Assembly: GCF_001192835.1 (NCBI RefSeq) | Contig: NZ_DF968183.1 | Coordinates: 868,001-932,000, forward strand | Source of the DNA: Lentimicrobium saccharophilum | Lineage (GTDB): Bacteria; Bacteroidota; Bacteroidia; Bacteroidales; Lentimicrobiaceae | Direction: 5' to 3' | Length of the DNA: 64,000 nucleotides | Shown: piece by piece, positions 25,102 to 34,909 of the stretch | Numbering within the stretch: position 1 is the first letter of the stretch | How the letters are laid out: each line of letters starts with the position of its first letter | Notes under the pieces: model-generated | The model's input: only the letters and a program-made list of their open reading frames with translations | Database searches by the model: none | What the model was told of the DNA's origin: nothing | Program-made: the position numbers and the translations under genes

Positions 25102-28100
25102 ATGAAACTATTCAGCTTTACACTCCGTTCCTTATCGTTCGTGTTGACGCTGTTACCGGTGTTGGCCTTCAGTCAGGCCAGGGTGCAGGTAATTCACAAC
25201 TCGGCCGATGCGGCAGCAAGCGTAGTCGATGTCTGGTTGAATGACCAGTTGCTCATCGACGATTTCGCCTTCCGCACAGCTTCACCATTTATTGACGCCC
25301 CCTCCGGCGTTGATTTTGACGTGGTGATTCAGCCTTCAAATTCTACCGACACAACGAATGCCCTGGCGAGATTCACTTACAATCTTACTGATGGGGAAAC
25401 TTATGTCCTCGTTGCCAATGGCATCGTAGTTCCTACCGGTTACAATCCGGCTACCCCTTTTGATATTTATGTTTACCCTATGGGCAGGGAATCTGCCACA
25501 TCACCCACCAACACAGACCTTCTGGTTTTCCATGGGTCCACCGACGCACCCGTGGTTGATGTTGTGGAAGTAGGCGTCGGAGCGGGAACCATCGTTGACA
25601 ATCTTGCTTACAGTGATTTCGACGGATATCTCGAACTCCCCACCCTTGATTTCAGCCTTCAGATCCGCGATGAATCAGGCACCACAACCGTTGCCCAGTT
25701 TGACGCTCCTTTATCCACTTTAGGTCTTGACGGTGCCGCTGCAGTGGTAGTTGCATCCGGATTCCTGAATCCATCCAACAATAATAATGGCCCTGCCTTT
25801 GGCCTGTATGTTGCCTTGCCTTCAGGAGGCAACCTTGTCGCGTTGCCTTCTGTTCCGATCTCAACCGCACGTATACAGGTGATTCACAATTCAGCCGATG
25901 CCGCTGCAGCCGAAGTTGACGTATGGCTCAACGATCAGCTGCTGATCGATAATTTTGCTTTCCGCACTGCTTCTCCTTTTATTGATGCACCCGCCGGAGT
26001 TGATTTTGACGTGGTAATCCAGCCGGCCAGTTCTACCGACACCACCAATGCCCTCGCACGGTTCACCTATAACCTCACCGGAGGCTCTAAATATATTTTG
26101 GTAGCCAATGGAATAGTCGTTCCTGCCGGTTACAACCCTGCAACTCCTTTTGATATTTATGTCTATGACATGGGCCGTGAAGCTGCAACTTCGCCCGTAA
26201 ACTCAGATGTACTTGTATTCCATGGATCTACCGATGCCCCTGTGGTGGACGTAGTTGAAACCGGTGCAGGCGCAGGAACGATTGTAGATAATCTTGCTTA
26301 CGGAGACTTTGCCGGATACCTTGAGCTTCCGACGGATGATTACGTACTGGATATCCGCGATGAGACCGGCACCGTTACAGTAGCCAGATATTCGGCTCCT
26401 CTTGCAACCCTCGGACTGGAAGGCGCCGCCATGGCAGTGGTCGCTTCAGGCTTCCTCGATCCTTCAGTCAATAACAACGGCGATGCATTCGGTCTTTTCG
26501 TTGCACTGCCCTCGGGAGGCGCGCTGGTTGAACTGCCGGTTTATAACCCCACCGCCCGCGTACAGGTAATCCACAATTCAGCCGATGCCGCAGCTGCCGA
26601 AGTTGATGTATGGCTCAACGACCAGCTGCTGATTGATAACTTTGCATTCCGCACTGCCTCTCCCTTTATAGATGCACCCGCCGAAGTTGATTTTGATGTG
26701 GTAATCCAGCCGGCCAATTCTACCGATACCACCAATGCCCTGGCAAGGTTCACTTACAACCTTACCAATGGCGAAACCTATGTACTTGTCGCCAATGGCA
26801 TCGTAGTTCCTACCGGATATAATCCGGCTACCCCTTTTGATATTTATGTTTACCCAATGGGCAGGGAATCTGCCACATCACCCACCAACACAGACCTTCT
26901 GGTTTTCCATGGGTCCACCGACGCACCCGTGGTTGATGTTGTGGAAGTAGGAGTCGGAGCAGGAACCATCGTTGACAATCTTGCTTACAGTGATTTCGAC
27001 GGATATCTCGAACTCCCCACCCTCGATTTCAGCCTTCAGATCCGCGATGAATCAGGCACCACAACCGTTGCCCAGTTTGACGCTCCTTTATCCACTTTAG
27101 GTCTTGACGGGGCTGCTGCTGTGGTAGTTGCTTCCGGATTCCTGAATCCATCCAACAATAATAATGGCCCTGCCTTTGGCCTGTATGTTGCCTTGCCTTC
27201 AGGAGGCGACCTTGTCGCGCTGCCTTCAGCTCCGATCTCAACCGCACGGATACAGGTGATTCACAATTCATCCGACACCGCTGCAGCCGAAGTTGACGTA
27301 TGGCTCAACGATCAGCTGCTGATCGATAATTTTGCTTTCCGCACTGCCTCTCCCTTTATTGATGCACCCGCCGGAGTTGATTTTGACGTGGTAATCCAGC
27401 CTGCCAGTTCTACCGATACTACCAACGCCCTGGCACGGTTCACCTATAACCTTACCGGAGGCTCGAAATATGTCTTGGTAGCCAATGGAATAGTCGTTCC
27501 TGCCGGTTACAACCCTGCAACTCCTTTTAATATCTACGTCTATGACATGGGCCGTGAAGCTGCAACTTCTCCCGTAAACTCAGATGTACTTGTATTCCAT
27601 GGATCTACCGATGCCCCTGTGGCGGACGTAGTTGAAACCGGTGCAGGCGCAGGAACGATTGTAGATAATCTTGCTTACGGAGACTTTGCCGGATACCTTG
27701 AACTTCCGACGGATGATTACGTACTGGATATCCGCGATGAGACCGGCACCGTTACAGTAGCCAGATATTCGGCTCCTCTTGCAACCCTTGGACTGGAAGG
27801 CGCCGCCATGGCAGTGGTCGCTTCAGGCTTCCTCGATCCTTCAGTCAATAACAACGGCGCTGCATTCGGTCTTTTCGTTGCACTGCCCTCGGGAGGCGCG
27901 CTGGTTGAACTGCCGGTTTATGTCCCCACCGCCCGCGTTCAGGTAATCCACAATTCAGCCGATGCCGCTGCTGCCGAAGTTGATGTATGGCTCAATGATC
28001 AGCTGCTGATTGATAACTTTGCATTCCGCACGGCATCTCCTTTCATTGATGCACCTGCTGAAGTTGATTTTGATGTGGTTATCCAGCCGGCCAATTCCAC

Positions 28101-30957
28101 CGATACCACCAATGCCCTGGCCCGGTTTACCTATAACCTTGTCGATGGCGAAACTTATGTACTTGTTGCCAATGGCATCGTGGTTCCCACGGGTTACAAC
28201 CCTGCAACGCCCTTTGATATCTATGTCTATGGCATGGGTCGTGAAGCCGCAACTTCGCCCTCAAACGCTGACGTACTTGTTTTCCACGGATCAACTGACG
28301 CCCCTGTAGTGGATGTTGTTGAAACCGGTGTAGGTGCAGGAACGATTGTAGATAATCTTGCTTACGGTGACTTTGCCGGATACCTCGAACTTCCTGCCGA
28401 TGATTACGTGCTTGACATCCGCGATGAAACCGGCACTGTTACAGTAGCCAGGTATGCTGCCCCCCTTGCAACCCTTGGACTGGAAGGCGCCGCCATGGCA
28501 GTGGTCGCTTCAGGCTTCCTCGATCCTTCAGTCAATAACGACGGCGCTGCATTCGGTCTTTTCGTTGCACTGCCCGCAGGAGGCGCGCTGGTTGAACTGC
28601 CGGTTTATGTCCCCACCGCCCGCGTTCAGGTAATCCACAATTCAGCCGATGCCGCTGCTGCCGAAGTTGATGTATGGCTCAACGACCAGCTGCTGATTGA
28701 TAACTTTGCATTCCGCACGGCATCTCCTTTTATTGATGCACCTGCTGAAGTTGATTTTGATGTGGTTATCCAGCCGGCCAATTCCACCGATACCACCAAT
28801 GCCCTGGCGCGGTTTACCTATAACCTTGTCGATGGCGAAACTTATGTACTTGTTGCCAATGGCATCGTGGTTCCCACGGGTTATAACCCTGCAACGCCCT
28901 TTGATATCTATGTCTATGGCATGGGTCGTGAAGCCGCAACTTCCTCATCCAACACCGATGTACTTGTATTCCATGGTTCTACCGATGCCCCTGTGGTTGA
29001 TATAGTTGAGGTTGGCGCAGGTGCCGGCACACTGGTTGACGACATCGCCTATGGTGAATACGCCGGTTATCTGGAACTGCCAACAGCTGATTACAGCCTT
29101 CAGGTTCGCGATGCAAGCGGCACAAGTGTAGTAGCAGAATACCTTGCACCGCTGGAGACCCTTGGCTTAAACGGGGCTGCTGCTGTGGCTCTTGCCTCAG
29201 GTTTCCTGAACCCCGCTGTAAATAATGACGGCCCGGCATTTGGAATATATGTTGCACTGCCTTCAGGCGGCGAACTTGTTGCACTTCCTGCTACTGACAT
29301 CTCTACTGCTAGACTTCAGGTCATTCACAATTCAGCCGATGCCGCTGCTGCCGAGGTTGACGTATGGCTCAACGACCAGCTGCTGATAGATAACTTCGCT
29401 TTCCGGACTGCAACCCCGTTTATTGATGCACCCGCCGGCGTTGACTTTGATGTGGTAATTCAGCCTGCAAACTCAACCGATACGACCAATGCGCTCGCCA
29501 GATTCACCTACAACCTTACCGGTGGCGAAAAATACATTCTCGTTGCCAACGGCATCGTTGCGCCCGGCGGCTACAATCCTGCTACCCCGTTTGATCTTTA
29601 CGCGTTTGGCAGTGCCCGGGAAATGGCTACTGATCCGATGAATACCGACATGATGGCTTTCCATGGCTCCACAGATGCACCCGTTGTTGATATCGTAGAA
29701 ACATGGGTTGGCGCCGGAACCATCATTGACAACCTTGCTTACGGCAATTTCGCAGGATACCTTGAGCTTCAGACACTTGATTACATTATCGATGTTCGCG
29801 ACGAAACAGGTACTGCTGTTGTTGCAACATATCTTGCCCCACTGGCCTCACTGAGTCTCGGCGGACAGGCAATTTCGGTAATTGCCAGTGGATTCCTGAA
29901 TCCTGCCGCTAATAACGACGGCCCGGCATTTGGTCTCTATGTTGCCCTGGCCTCTGGCGGCGCCCTGATTGCCCTGCCCGAATACGTAGCTCCTACCGCG
30001 CGGGTGCAGGTAATTCACAATTCGGCTGACGCTGCTGCTGCCGAAGTTGACGTATGGCTCAACGATCAGTTATTACTCGACAACTTTGCCTTCATGACCG
30101 CATCGCCATTTATTGATGCCCCCGCAGGAGTTGATTTTGATATCGTGATTCAGCCGGCCAATTCAACCGACACGACCAACGCGCTTGCCAGGTTTACTTA
30201 TAACCTTGAGGAAAACGGGACATACATCCTTGTAGCCAATGGTATTGTCAGCAGTTCGGGATACACCCCGGTTCAGCCCTTCAATATCTACGTTTATGAC
30301 AACGCCCGTGAAACAGCAACCTCTGGTTCTAATACTGATGTACTGGTATTTCACGGTTCAACGGACGCTCCGGTTGTGGATGTTGTAGAGGTTTATGCCG
30401 GTGCAGGAACCATTGTAGACAATCTTGCCTATGGCAGCTTCGCCGGATATCTTGAACTTCCTACTGCTAATTACCAGCTCGAAGTTCGTGATGAAACCGG
30501 AACTACAACCGTTGCTGTATTCAATGCACCGCTGGCTTCACTCAATCTGGATGGCCAGGCTATCAGTCTGCTTGCCTCCGGCTTCCTGGATCCGTCCAAC
30601 AACAGCAACGGCGCGGCATTCGGACTTTATACAGTGCTTGCTTCAGGTGGAGATTTCGTAGCCCTGGGCAATACCACAGGAATCAATGAGAATAGTCTTG
30701 CACAAAACCTCAATGCATTCCCGAATCCGGCTTCATACATGGTAAATCTTTCATTCGAACTGAAGAACAGTACTCAGGTCAGCTATGAAATTTATAACAC
30801 CAGCGGCCGGATGATGATGAATACCAATCTGGGCACATTGAACTCCGGAATTCACCTGAACAGAATCGATACTTCTGTCCTTCCTTCAGGATTTTACCTT
30901 GTAAAAATCAATGCAGGAAACACCATCTCAACAATAAAGATTCAGGTTTCCAATTAA
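25102..30957 (+). CDS. Giant T9SS-secreted DUF4397 repeat surface protein
   Basis: Start at 25102 gives a signal peptide (MKLFSFTLRSLSFVLTLLPV, cleavage near SQA). 1951 residues: eight tandem units of 229-230 residues begin at residues 26, 256, 485, 715, 944, 1173, 1403 and 1633. A type A T9SS sorting domain (about 1870-1951, FPNPASYMVNLSFEL to the C-terminus) follows. Each unit itself holds two related halves (VIHNSADA and VFHGSTDAPVVDVVE, 112 and 118 residues apart), so about sixteen DUF4397-like modules. Rich in Asp/Asn/Thr/Ala and almost free of Lys. Expected to be exported and anchored on the cell surface, perhaps adhesive; function unproven. Confidence 0.9.
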   Translation: MKLFSFTLRSLSFVLTLLPVLAFSQARVQVIHNSADAAASVVDVWLNDQLLIDDFAFRTASPFIDAPSGVDFDVVIQPSNSTDTTNALARFTYNLTDGETYVLVANGIVVPTGYNPATPFDIYVYPMGRESATSPTNTDLLVFHGSTDAPVVDVVEVGVGAGTIVDNLAYSDFDGYLELPTLDFSLQIRDESGTTTVAQFDAPLSTLGLDGAAAVVVASGFLNPSNNNNGPAFGLYVALPSGGNLVALPSVPISTARIQVIHNSADAAAAEVDVWLNDQLLIDNFAFRTASPFIDAPAGVDFDVVIQPASSTDTTNALARFTYNLTGGSKYILVANGIVVPAGYNPATPFDIYVYDMGREAATSPVNSDVLVFHGSTDAPVVDVVETGAGAGTIVDNLAYGDFAGYLELPTDDYVLDIRDETGTVTVARYSAPLATLGLEGAAMAVVASGFLDPSVNNNGDAFGLFVALPSGGALVELPVYNPTARVQVIHNSADAAAAEVDVWLNDQLLIDNFAFRTASPFIDAPAEVDFDVVIQPANSTDTTNALARFTYNLTNGETYVLVANGIVVPTGYNPATPFDIYVYPMGRESATSPTNTDLLVFHGSTDAPVVDVVEVGVGAGTIVDNLAYSDFDGYLELPTLDFSLQIRDESGTTTVAQFDAPLSTLGLDGAAAVVVASGFLNPSNNNNGPAFGLYVALPSGGDLVALPSAPISTARIQVIHNSSDTAAAEVDVWLNDQLLIDNFAFRTASPFIDAPAGVDFDVVIQPASSTDTTNALARFTYNLTGGSKYVLVANGIVVPAGYNPATPFNIYVYDMGREAATSPVNSDVLVFHGSTDAPVADVVETGAGAGTIVDNLAYGDFAGYLELPTDDYVLDIRDETGTVTVARYSAPLATLGLEGAAMAVVASGFLDPSVNNNGAAFGLFVALPSGGALVELPVYVPTARVQVIHNSADAAAAEVDVWLNDQLLIDNFAFRTASPFIDAPAEVDFDVVIQPANSTDTTNALARFTYNLVDGETYVLVANGIVVPTGYNPATPFDIYVYGMGREAATSPSNADVLVFHGSTDAPVVDVVETGVGAGTIVDNLAYGDFAGYLELPADDYVLDIRDETGTVTVARYAAPLATLGLEGAAMAVVASGFLDPSVNNDGAAFGLFVALPAGGALVELPVYVPTARVQVIHNSADAAAAEVDVWLNDQLLIDNFAFRTASPFIDAPAEVDFDVVIQPANSTDTTNALARFTYNLVDGETYVLVANGIVVPTGYNPATPFDIYVYGMGREAATSSSNTDVLVFHGSTDAPVVDIVEVGAGAGTLVDDIAYGEYAGYLELPTADYSLQVRDASGTSVVAEYLAPLETLGLNGAAAVALASGFLNPAVNNDGPAFGIYVALPSGGELVALPATDISTARLQVIHNSADAAAAEVDVWLNDQLLIDNFAFRTATPFIDAPAGVDFDVVIQPANSTDTTNALARFTYNLTGGEKYILVANGIVAPGGYNPATPFDLYAFGSAREMATDPMNTDMMAFHGSTDAPVVDIVETWVGAGTIIDNLAYGNFAGYLELQTLDYIIDVRDETGTAVVATYLAPLASLSLGGQAISVIASGFLNPAANNDGPAFGLYVALASGGALIALPEYVAPTARVQVIHNSADAAAAEVDVWLNDQLLLDNFAFMTASPFIDAPAGVDFDIVIQPANSTDTTNALARFTYNLEENGTYILVANGIVSSSGYTPVQPFNIYVYDNARETATSGSNTDVLVFHGSTDAPVVDVVEVYAGAGTIVDNLAYGSFAGYLELPTANYQLEVRDETGTTTVAVFNAPLASLNLDGQAISLLASGFLDPSNNSNGAAFGLYTVLASGGDFVALGNTTGINENSLAQNLNAFPNPASYMVNLSFELKNSTQVSYEIYNTSGRMMMNTNLGTLNSGIHLNRIDTSVLPSGFYLVKINAGNTISTIKIQVSN
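25177..30666 (+). repeat. Eight tandem in-frame 687-690-bp coding repeats
   Basis: Unit starts: 25177, 25867, 26554, 27244, 27931, 28618, 29308, 29998. Units 1 and 3 are nearly identical, as are units 2 and 4, giving a 1377-bp two-unit block copied twice (25177-26553 and 26554-27930). The first halves of units 5 and 6 are nearly identical, while their second halves differ in type. Units 7 and 8 are more diverged. Confidence 0.95.
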
Positions 30958-30980
30958 TTACAACTAAACTCTGCTTTGAA

Positions 30981-31009
30981 CGGGTTGCCTTACCGGGCAA
31001 CCCGTTTTT
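30981..31009 (+). terminator. Intrinsic terminator of the DUF4397 gene
   Basis: CGGGTTGCC (30981-30989) and GGCAACCCG (30996-31004), then TTTTTC, 23 bp after the stop codon. Confidence 0.9.
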
Positions 31010-31192
31010 CATTGTCTGAAAATTTTTAAAAAAATAATTTCAGAATAGCTATCCGTATTACCTATTTAGTAATTTTAGATTAATTAATCTCCCTGCCACT
31101 ACTTGTATTACTATAAGAACAGACATTCTTCAACCTATTAGAAATCTGAATCTTAAATCATCAAATTCTTATTAACTCCAAATTCTATTTAC

Positions 31193-34114
31193 ATGAAAAA
31201 TTTCTATGTCTTTGTTTTGGCCGCCGTTTTGGCCTGTTTTCAAAGTCAGGCACAAACTTTCAGAAAAATTTCCGGCAAACCGGCTGCAATCAATTCAACG
31301 CTGCAACAACTACCCGCTGTCCGAAGCACGGAAGTATTGAATAGCCTTAATGACGGCTTTGAATCATACGATGATTTCAGCCTTGATTTTGCTCCATGGA
31401 CCCTTACAGATGTTGATGGAGCAGAAACATGGGGCATCGAGGGCGTCGAGTTTACCAATCAGTATGCACCGATGTCGTTTATTATATTCAATCCTTCTGC
31501 AACTGATCCTCCTATGACATCGGCGGCCATACTTCCTCACGAAGGATCAAAATTTGCTGCTTGTTTTGCTTCAAACGGAGCTACCAACAACGATTGGCTG
31601 ATATCTCCTCCCCTGTCGGCAGGAACCAATACCTCCGTTTCTTTCTGGGTAAAATCATACACCGCGCAATACGGTCTCGAGCGATATAAGGTAGCCGTAT
31701 CCACCACCGGAACCGACCCGGCTGATTTCACTTACATCTCGGGATCCAATTACCTGACAGCGCCCGCCACAGCCTGGGAACAGAAAACCTTCGATCTGAA
31801 TGCATACAATGGTCAGACCATCTATGTCGGAATCCATTGTGTTTCTGATGACGCTTTTATCTTTATGGTTGATGATTTTTCATTTACAACCACTACTTCA
31901 TCAACCTCCACACTTACAGGCCTGGTTACCGATGCTTTTGACGGCACCCCCATTCCCGGAGCCACGGTGACCATTGCCGGCCTCAGCACTACTACCGACC
32001 AGGACGGGAATTATACAATCAACAATGTCCCCGCCGGTACACTCAATGCAGCATTTACATCCAATGTTACCCAGGGCGCAGCGCCACTGGCCGTTAACTT
32101 CTTCGATCAGTCTTCCGAAGGCTCCAATACCGTTACCTGTGCCAAAGAGGGTTACATCACTTATGTAAACAATAATGTGATAATTCCCCAGGGTGAAACT
32201 TTGAATCTGAACATTTCTCTGACACAAACCCTGCTTGCCGGCAACATGCGTTTTGTCCTGAACTGGGGTGCAACGCCCGAAGACCTTGACTCACATCTGA
32301 ACACGCCTTCCATCGAAGGCCAGCCCTATCATATCTTTTACAGCGATCAGGGCAATGCAACATCCGCGCCCTATGCTGCGCTCGATCATGACGTTACCGA
32401 AGGTTACGGTCCCGAAACCATGACCATTTACCAGATGTTTGACGGAACTTATCAGTATTACATTCACAATTATTCAGAAGAGCCTGCCATAACAACTTCC
32501 CAGGCAGTTCTTCAGATATATAACCAGAGCGGCCTTATACAAACCATGCAGATTCCCACGGTTGGCAACGGCCTTTACTGGTATGTATGCGACATCAACG
32601 GTTCAAACGGACAACTCACCATTAAAAATATCATTCAGGAAACCCCTCCGGGGAATTTCCGTTATGAACTTCCGGAAAAAACATCCGGTAACATCGCGCA
32701 AAACAGCAGAAGTATCACTTCATGGAACTGGAATTTCGGTGACGGAGCAAGCAGCACACAGCAAAATCCATCCCACACCTATACGGCAGCAGGAACTTAT
32801 ACGGTCAGCCTGACCATTGGAGATGGTACAAATTCCGATACAGAAACAAAAACCGGATACATAACCGTAACGGGAGGTAGCAGCGGCAACGGAACCCTCA
32901 CCGGATTGGTCACAGATGCCGTAAATGGAAACCCTGTTGAAGGAGCCCTGGTGAGCGTAGCCGGAAAATCTGCCACCACCGATGCAAACGGCAACTATAC
33001 CATCACCAACATCCCTGCGGGGGCGCTCGTAGCAAATTTCTCAGCCAGTCAAACATCCGGTACAGCCCCCCTGACGGTTGTATTTTCAGACCAGTCAACC
33101 GAAAACGCAAACACAGTAACTTGTTCCAAGTCAGGATATATTACTTATTCCAACAATCAGGTAGTAATTCCCGACGGCGGGTCACTGGAACTGAACATCT
33201 CTCTTTCACCCGAACTTGCAGCCGGCAATATGCGTTTTGTGCTCAACTGGGGCGCCACTCCCGAAGACCTCGATTCGCACCTGAACACCCCTAGCATTGA
33301 AGGGAATATTTATCACATCTATTATAGTGATGAAGGAAATGCAACAGCCGCCCCCTATGCTTTGCTCGATTATGACATTACAACCGGATTCGGGCCTGAG
33401 ACCATGACCATTTACAAAATGTTCAGCGGCACCTATCAGTATTATATCCACAACTATTCGGAAGAGCCTTCAATTACCACATCACAGGCAGTAGTGCAGA
33501 TATACGATCAGACCGGTTTACTTTACACCCTTCAGGTTCCTACCGGTGGAACAGGTTTGTACTGGTATGTTTGTGATGTTAACGGTGCAACCGGTAATAT
33601 CATCATCCGCAATGTGATTCAGCAGAATCCGCCATCCGGATCAAGAGAACTATGGCCGGCTAAAGATGCCGCACCGGTGGTACCGGCTGAAAGGAATATC
33701 ACTTCCTGGCTCTGGGATTTTGGTGACGGCGGAACCTCAACCCAGCAAAATCCATCGCATACCTTTAATGTAAATGGTTCTTATACGATTTCCCTTACCG
33801 TAAGCACCGGAACTGCCCAGGCTACTGAAGTTAAGGCCGCCTATATTCAGGTAGGCCCCCAGGGAATCGGCGAAAACGGTCTTTCTGACAGAATAACCGC
33901 ATTCCCCGTTCCTGCTGAAAGCACCATGCAGCTTGACTCCCCGGAGCTGATCAAAACAGTAATTGTTACAGACCTCACCGGCAAAGAGCTGAACCACATC
34001 ATTGTCAACGACAGGAGAGCGGTCATCAATACCAGTCAGCTTAACAGCGGAACCTACCTGCTGATAATTGAGACCGGCATTGGGAAGGCAACCAAGAAGT
34101 TCAACGTAAAATAG
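31193..34114 (+). CDS. T9SS-secreted multidomain protein: cleaved-adhesin, carboxypeptidase-regulatory, DUF2135-like and PKD modules
   Basis: 973 residues. Signal peptide (about 1-21, ending QSQA). A cleaved-adhesin/jelly-roll domain spans about 52-235 (NDWLISPPL, FIFMVDDFSF). Then two long units follow (about 239-560 and 565-887), each ordered: regulatory-domain start (LTGLVTDA), a PKD first half (APLAVNFFDQSS), the regulatory-domain end (TVTCAKEGYITY), a DUF2135-like domain (NMRFVLNWGATPEDLDSHLN), and a PKD second half (SWNWNFGDG, QNPSHTYTAAGTYTVSLT). A type A sorting domain closes the chain (about 888-973). Expected to be a secreted or surface glycan- or protein-binding protein. Has its own terminator. 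Confidence 0.88.
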   Translation: MKNFYVFVLAAVLACFQSQAQTFRKISGKPAAINSTLQQLPAVRSTEVLNSLNDGFESYDDFSLDFAPWTLTDVDGAETWGIEGVEFTNQYAPMSFIIFNPSATDPPMTSAAILPHEGSKFAACFASNGATNNDWLISPPLSAGTNTSVSFWVKSYTAQYGLERYKVAVSTTGTDPADFTYISGSNYLTAPATAWEQKTFDLNAYNGQTIYVGIHCVSDDAFIFMVDDFSFTTTTSSTSTLTGLVTDAFDGTPIPGATVTIAGLSTTTDQDGNYTINNVPAGTLNAAFTSNVTQGAAPLAVNFFDQSSEGSNTVTCAKEGYITYVNNNVIIPQGETLNLNISLTQTLLAGNMRFVLNWGATPEDLDSHLNTPSIEGQPYHIFYSDQGNATSAPYAALDHDVTEGYGPETMTIYQMFDGTYQYYIHNYSEEPAITTSQAVLQIYNQSGLIQTMQIPTVGNGLYWYVCDINGSNGQLTIKNIIQETPPGNFRYELPEKTSGNIAQNSRSITSWNWNFGDGASSTQQNPSHTYTAAGTYTVSLTIGDGTNSDTETKTGYITVTGGSSGNGTLTGLVTDAVNGNPVEGALVSVAGKSATTDANGNYTITNIPAGALVANFSASQTSGTAPLTVVFSDQSTENANTVTCSKSGYITYSNNQVVIPDGGSLELNISLSPELAAGNMRFVLNWGATPEDLDSHLNTPSIEGNIYHIYYSDEGNATAAPYALLDYDITTGFGPETMTIYKMFSGTYQYYIHNYSEEPSITTSQAVVQIYDQTGLLYTLQVPTGGTGLYWYVCDVNGATGNIIIRNVIQQNPPSGSRELWPAKDAAPVVPAERNITSWLWDFGDGGTSTQQNPSHTFNVNGSYTISLTVSTGTAQATEVKAAYIQVGPQGIGENGLSDRITAFPVPAESTMQLDSPELIKTVIVTDLTGKELNHIIVNDRRAVINTSQLNSGTYLLIIETGIGKATKKFNVK

Positions 34115-34134
34115 AATCGCCCATGTAAATAAGT

Positions 34135-34177
34135 GTTCCGCAGGCTCCTTTCCGGGAATCTGCGGAACTTTTTTTTT
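34135..34177 (+). terminator. Intrinsic terminator after the PKD protein gene
   Basis: GTTCCGCAG (34135-34143) with CTGCGGAAC (34160-34168), followed by nine T residues, 21 bp after the stop codon. Confidence 0.9.
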
Positions 34178-34247
34178 ACCGGATCCGGCCGCTGAAAACA
34201 AAATGACCCTAAAAGGCCTTGATTGAAACCGGCTTCATGAAATTGCC

Positions 34248-34769
34248 TCAGAAAAGCTCTCTGGCTTCTTTTTTAAGATATTCCAGTGCCTTATAGAGTG
34301 TAGATCCTTCGCTGTTCAGTTCATCCTGAAAGATCAACTGGGCAAGGTCAGTGGCAGTCGCATCTTCCTTAAGATTTTCGGAAGCCGTATTGATGGCGGA
34401 AATTAGTGCCTCCCTCGCATTTTTAACCAATTCCCATGCATTGGATGAGATATAGAGCTGTTGCGAAAGGTTGTGGTCATACTCCTGCCGGATGTTGCCA
34501 ATCAACGCCTGCTGCAGTTCCCTTGCATTCATCCCCTGTTGGATGTTGCGCATAATAAGTTGAGAAGGGGTGATGCGTTCAAGCAGCAGAACGACTCTTT
34601 CATAGGCCTGTAATCGCACCGGGCTGATCATTTTCATGCGTTCAGTCTTAACCTCAAGCTCCCGCCGGTCAGCTTCCGATTTCAGATGCATTTTTAGCAG
34701 AAAATAAACGGCGGCACCTACAAGCAATGCAGGAATCAGGACTAAAATCAGGTCACGCAGGATTTCCAT
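34248..34769 (-). CDS. Conserved membrane-anchored protein of unknown function
   Basis: 173 residues: one N-terminal membrane helix (about 5-25), a short basic/coiled stretch (28-48), then an all-helical domain (RLQAYERVVLLLERITPSQL, QYDHNLSQQLYISSNAW-like core). This matches a conserved Bacteroidota family of uncharacterised proteins. The bulk probably faces the cytoplasm. No partner gene is evident; it is divergent from the aminotransferase. Confidence 0.7.
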   Translation of the reverse strand: MEILRDLILVLIPALLVGAAVYFLLKMHLKSEADRRELEVKTERMKMISPVRLQAYERVVLLLERITPSQLIMRNIQQGMNARELQQALIGNIRQEYDHNLSQQLYISSNAWELVKNAREALISAINTASENLKEDATATDLAQLIFQDELNSEGSTLYKALEYLKKEARELF

Positions 34770-34837
34770 GGACTAAATATTTTATTGAACCTGGCAAAGG
34801 TCGCAATTTTTGAAATTTTTCTATGATAAAATGCTTG

Positions 34838-34866
34838 TTTGCTGAATTTTAATTTCTTTAAATTTG
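34838..34866 (+). promoter_or_regulatory. Promoter of the aminotransferase gene
   Basis: TTTG (34838-34841), 17 nt, TAAATTTG (34859-34866); a TTG four bases earlier gives a 21-nt spacer. Start about 35 nt before the ATG at 34910. Confidence 0.55.
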
Positions 34867-34909
34867 TCCCCTTCCTGAACATACTGACTGACAACCATCC
34901 AAAAACATT

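Noticed and set aside
25177-30666. Regular repeats considered as a CRISPR-like or satellite array
   Set aside because: Units are in frame, 687-690 bp long, encode DUF4397 modules and lack short direct repeats with unique spacers.
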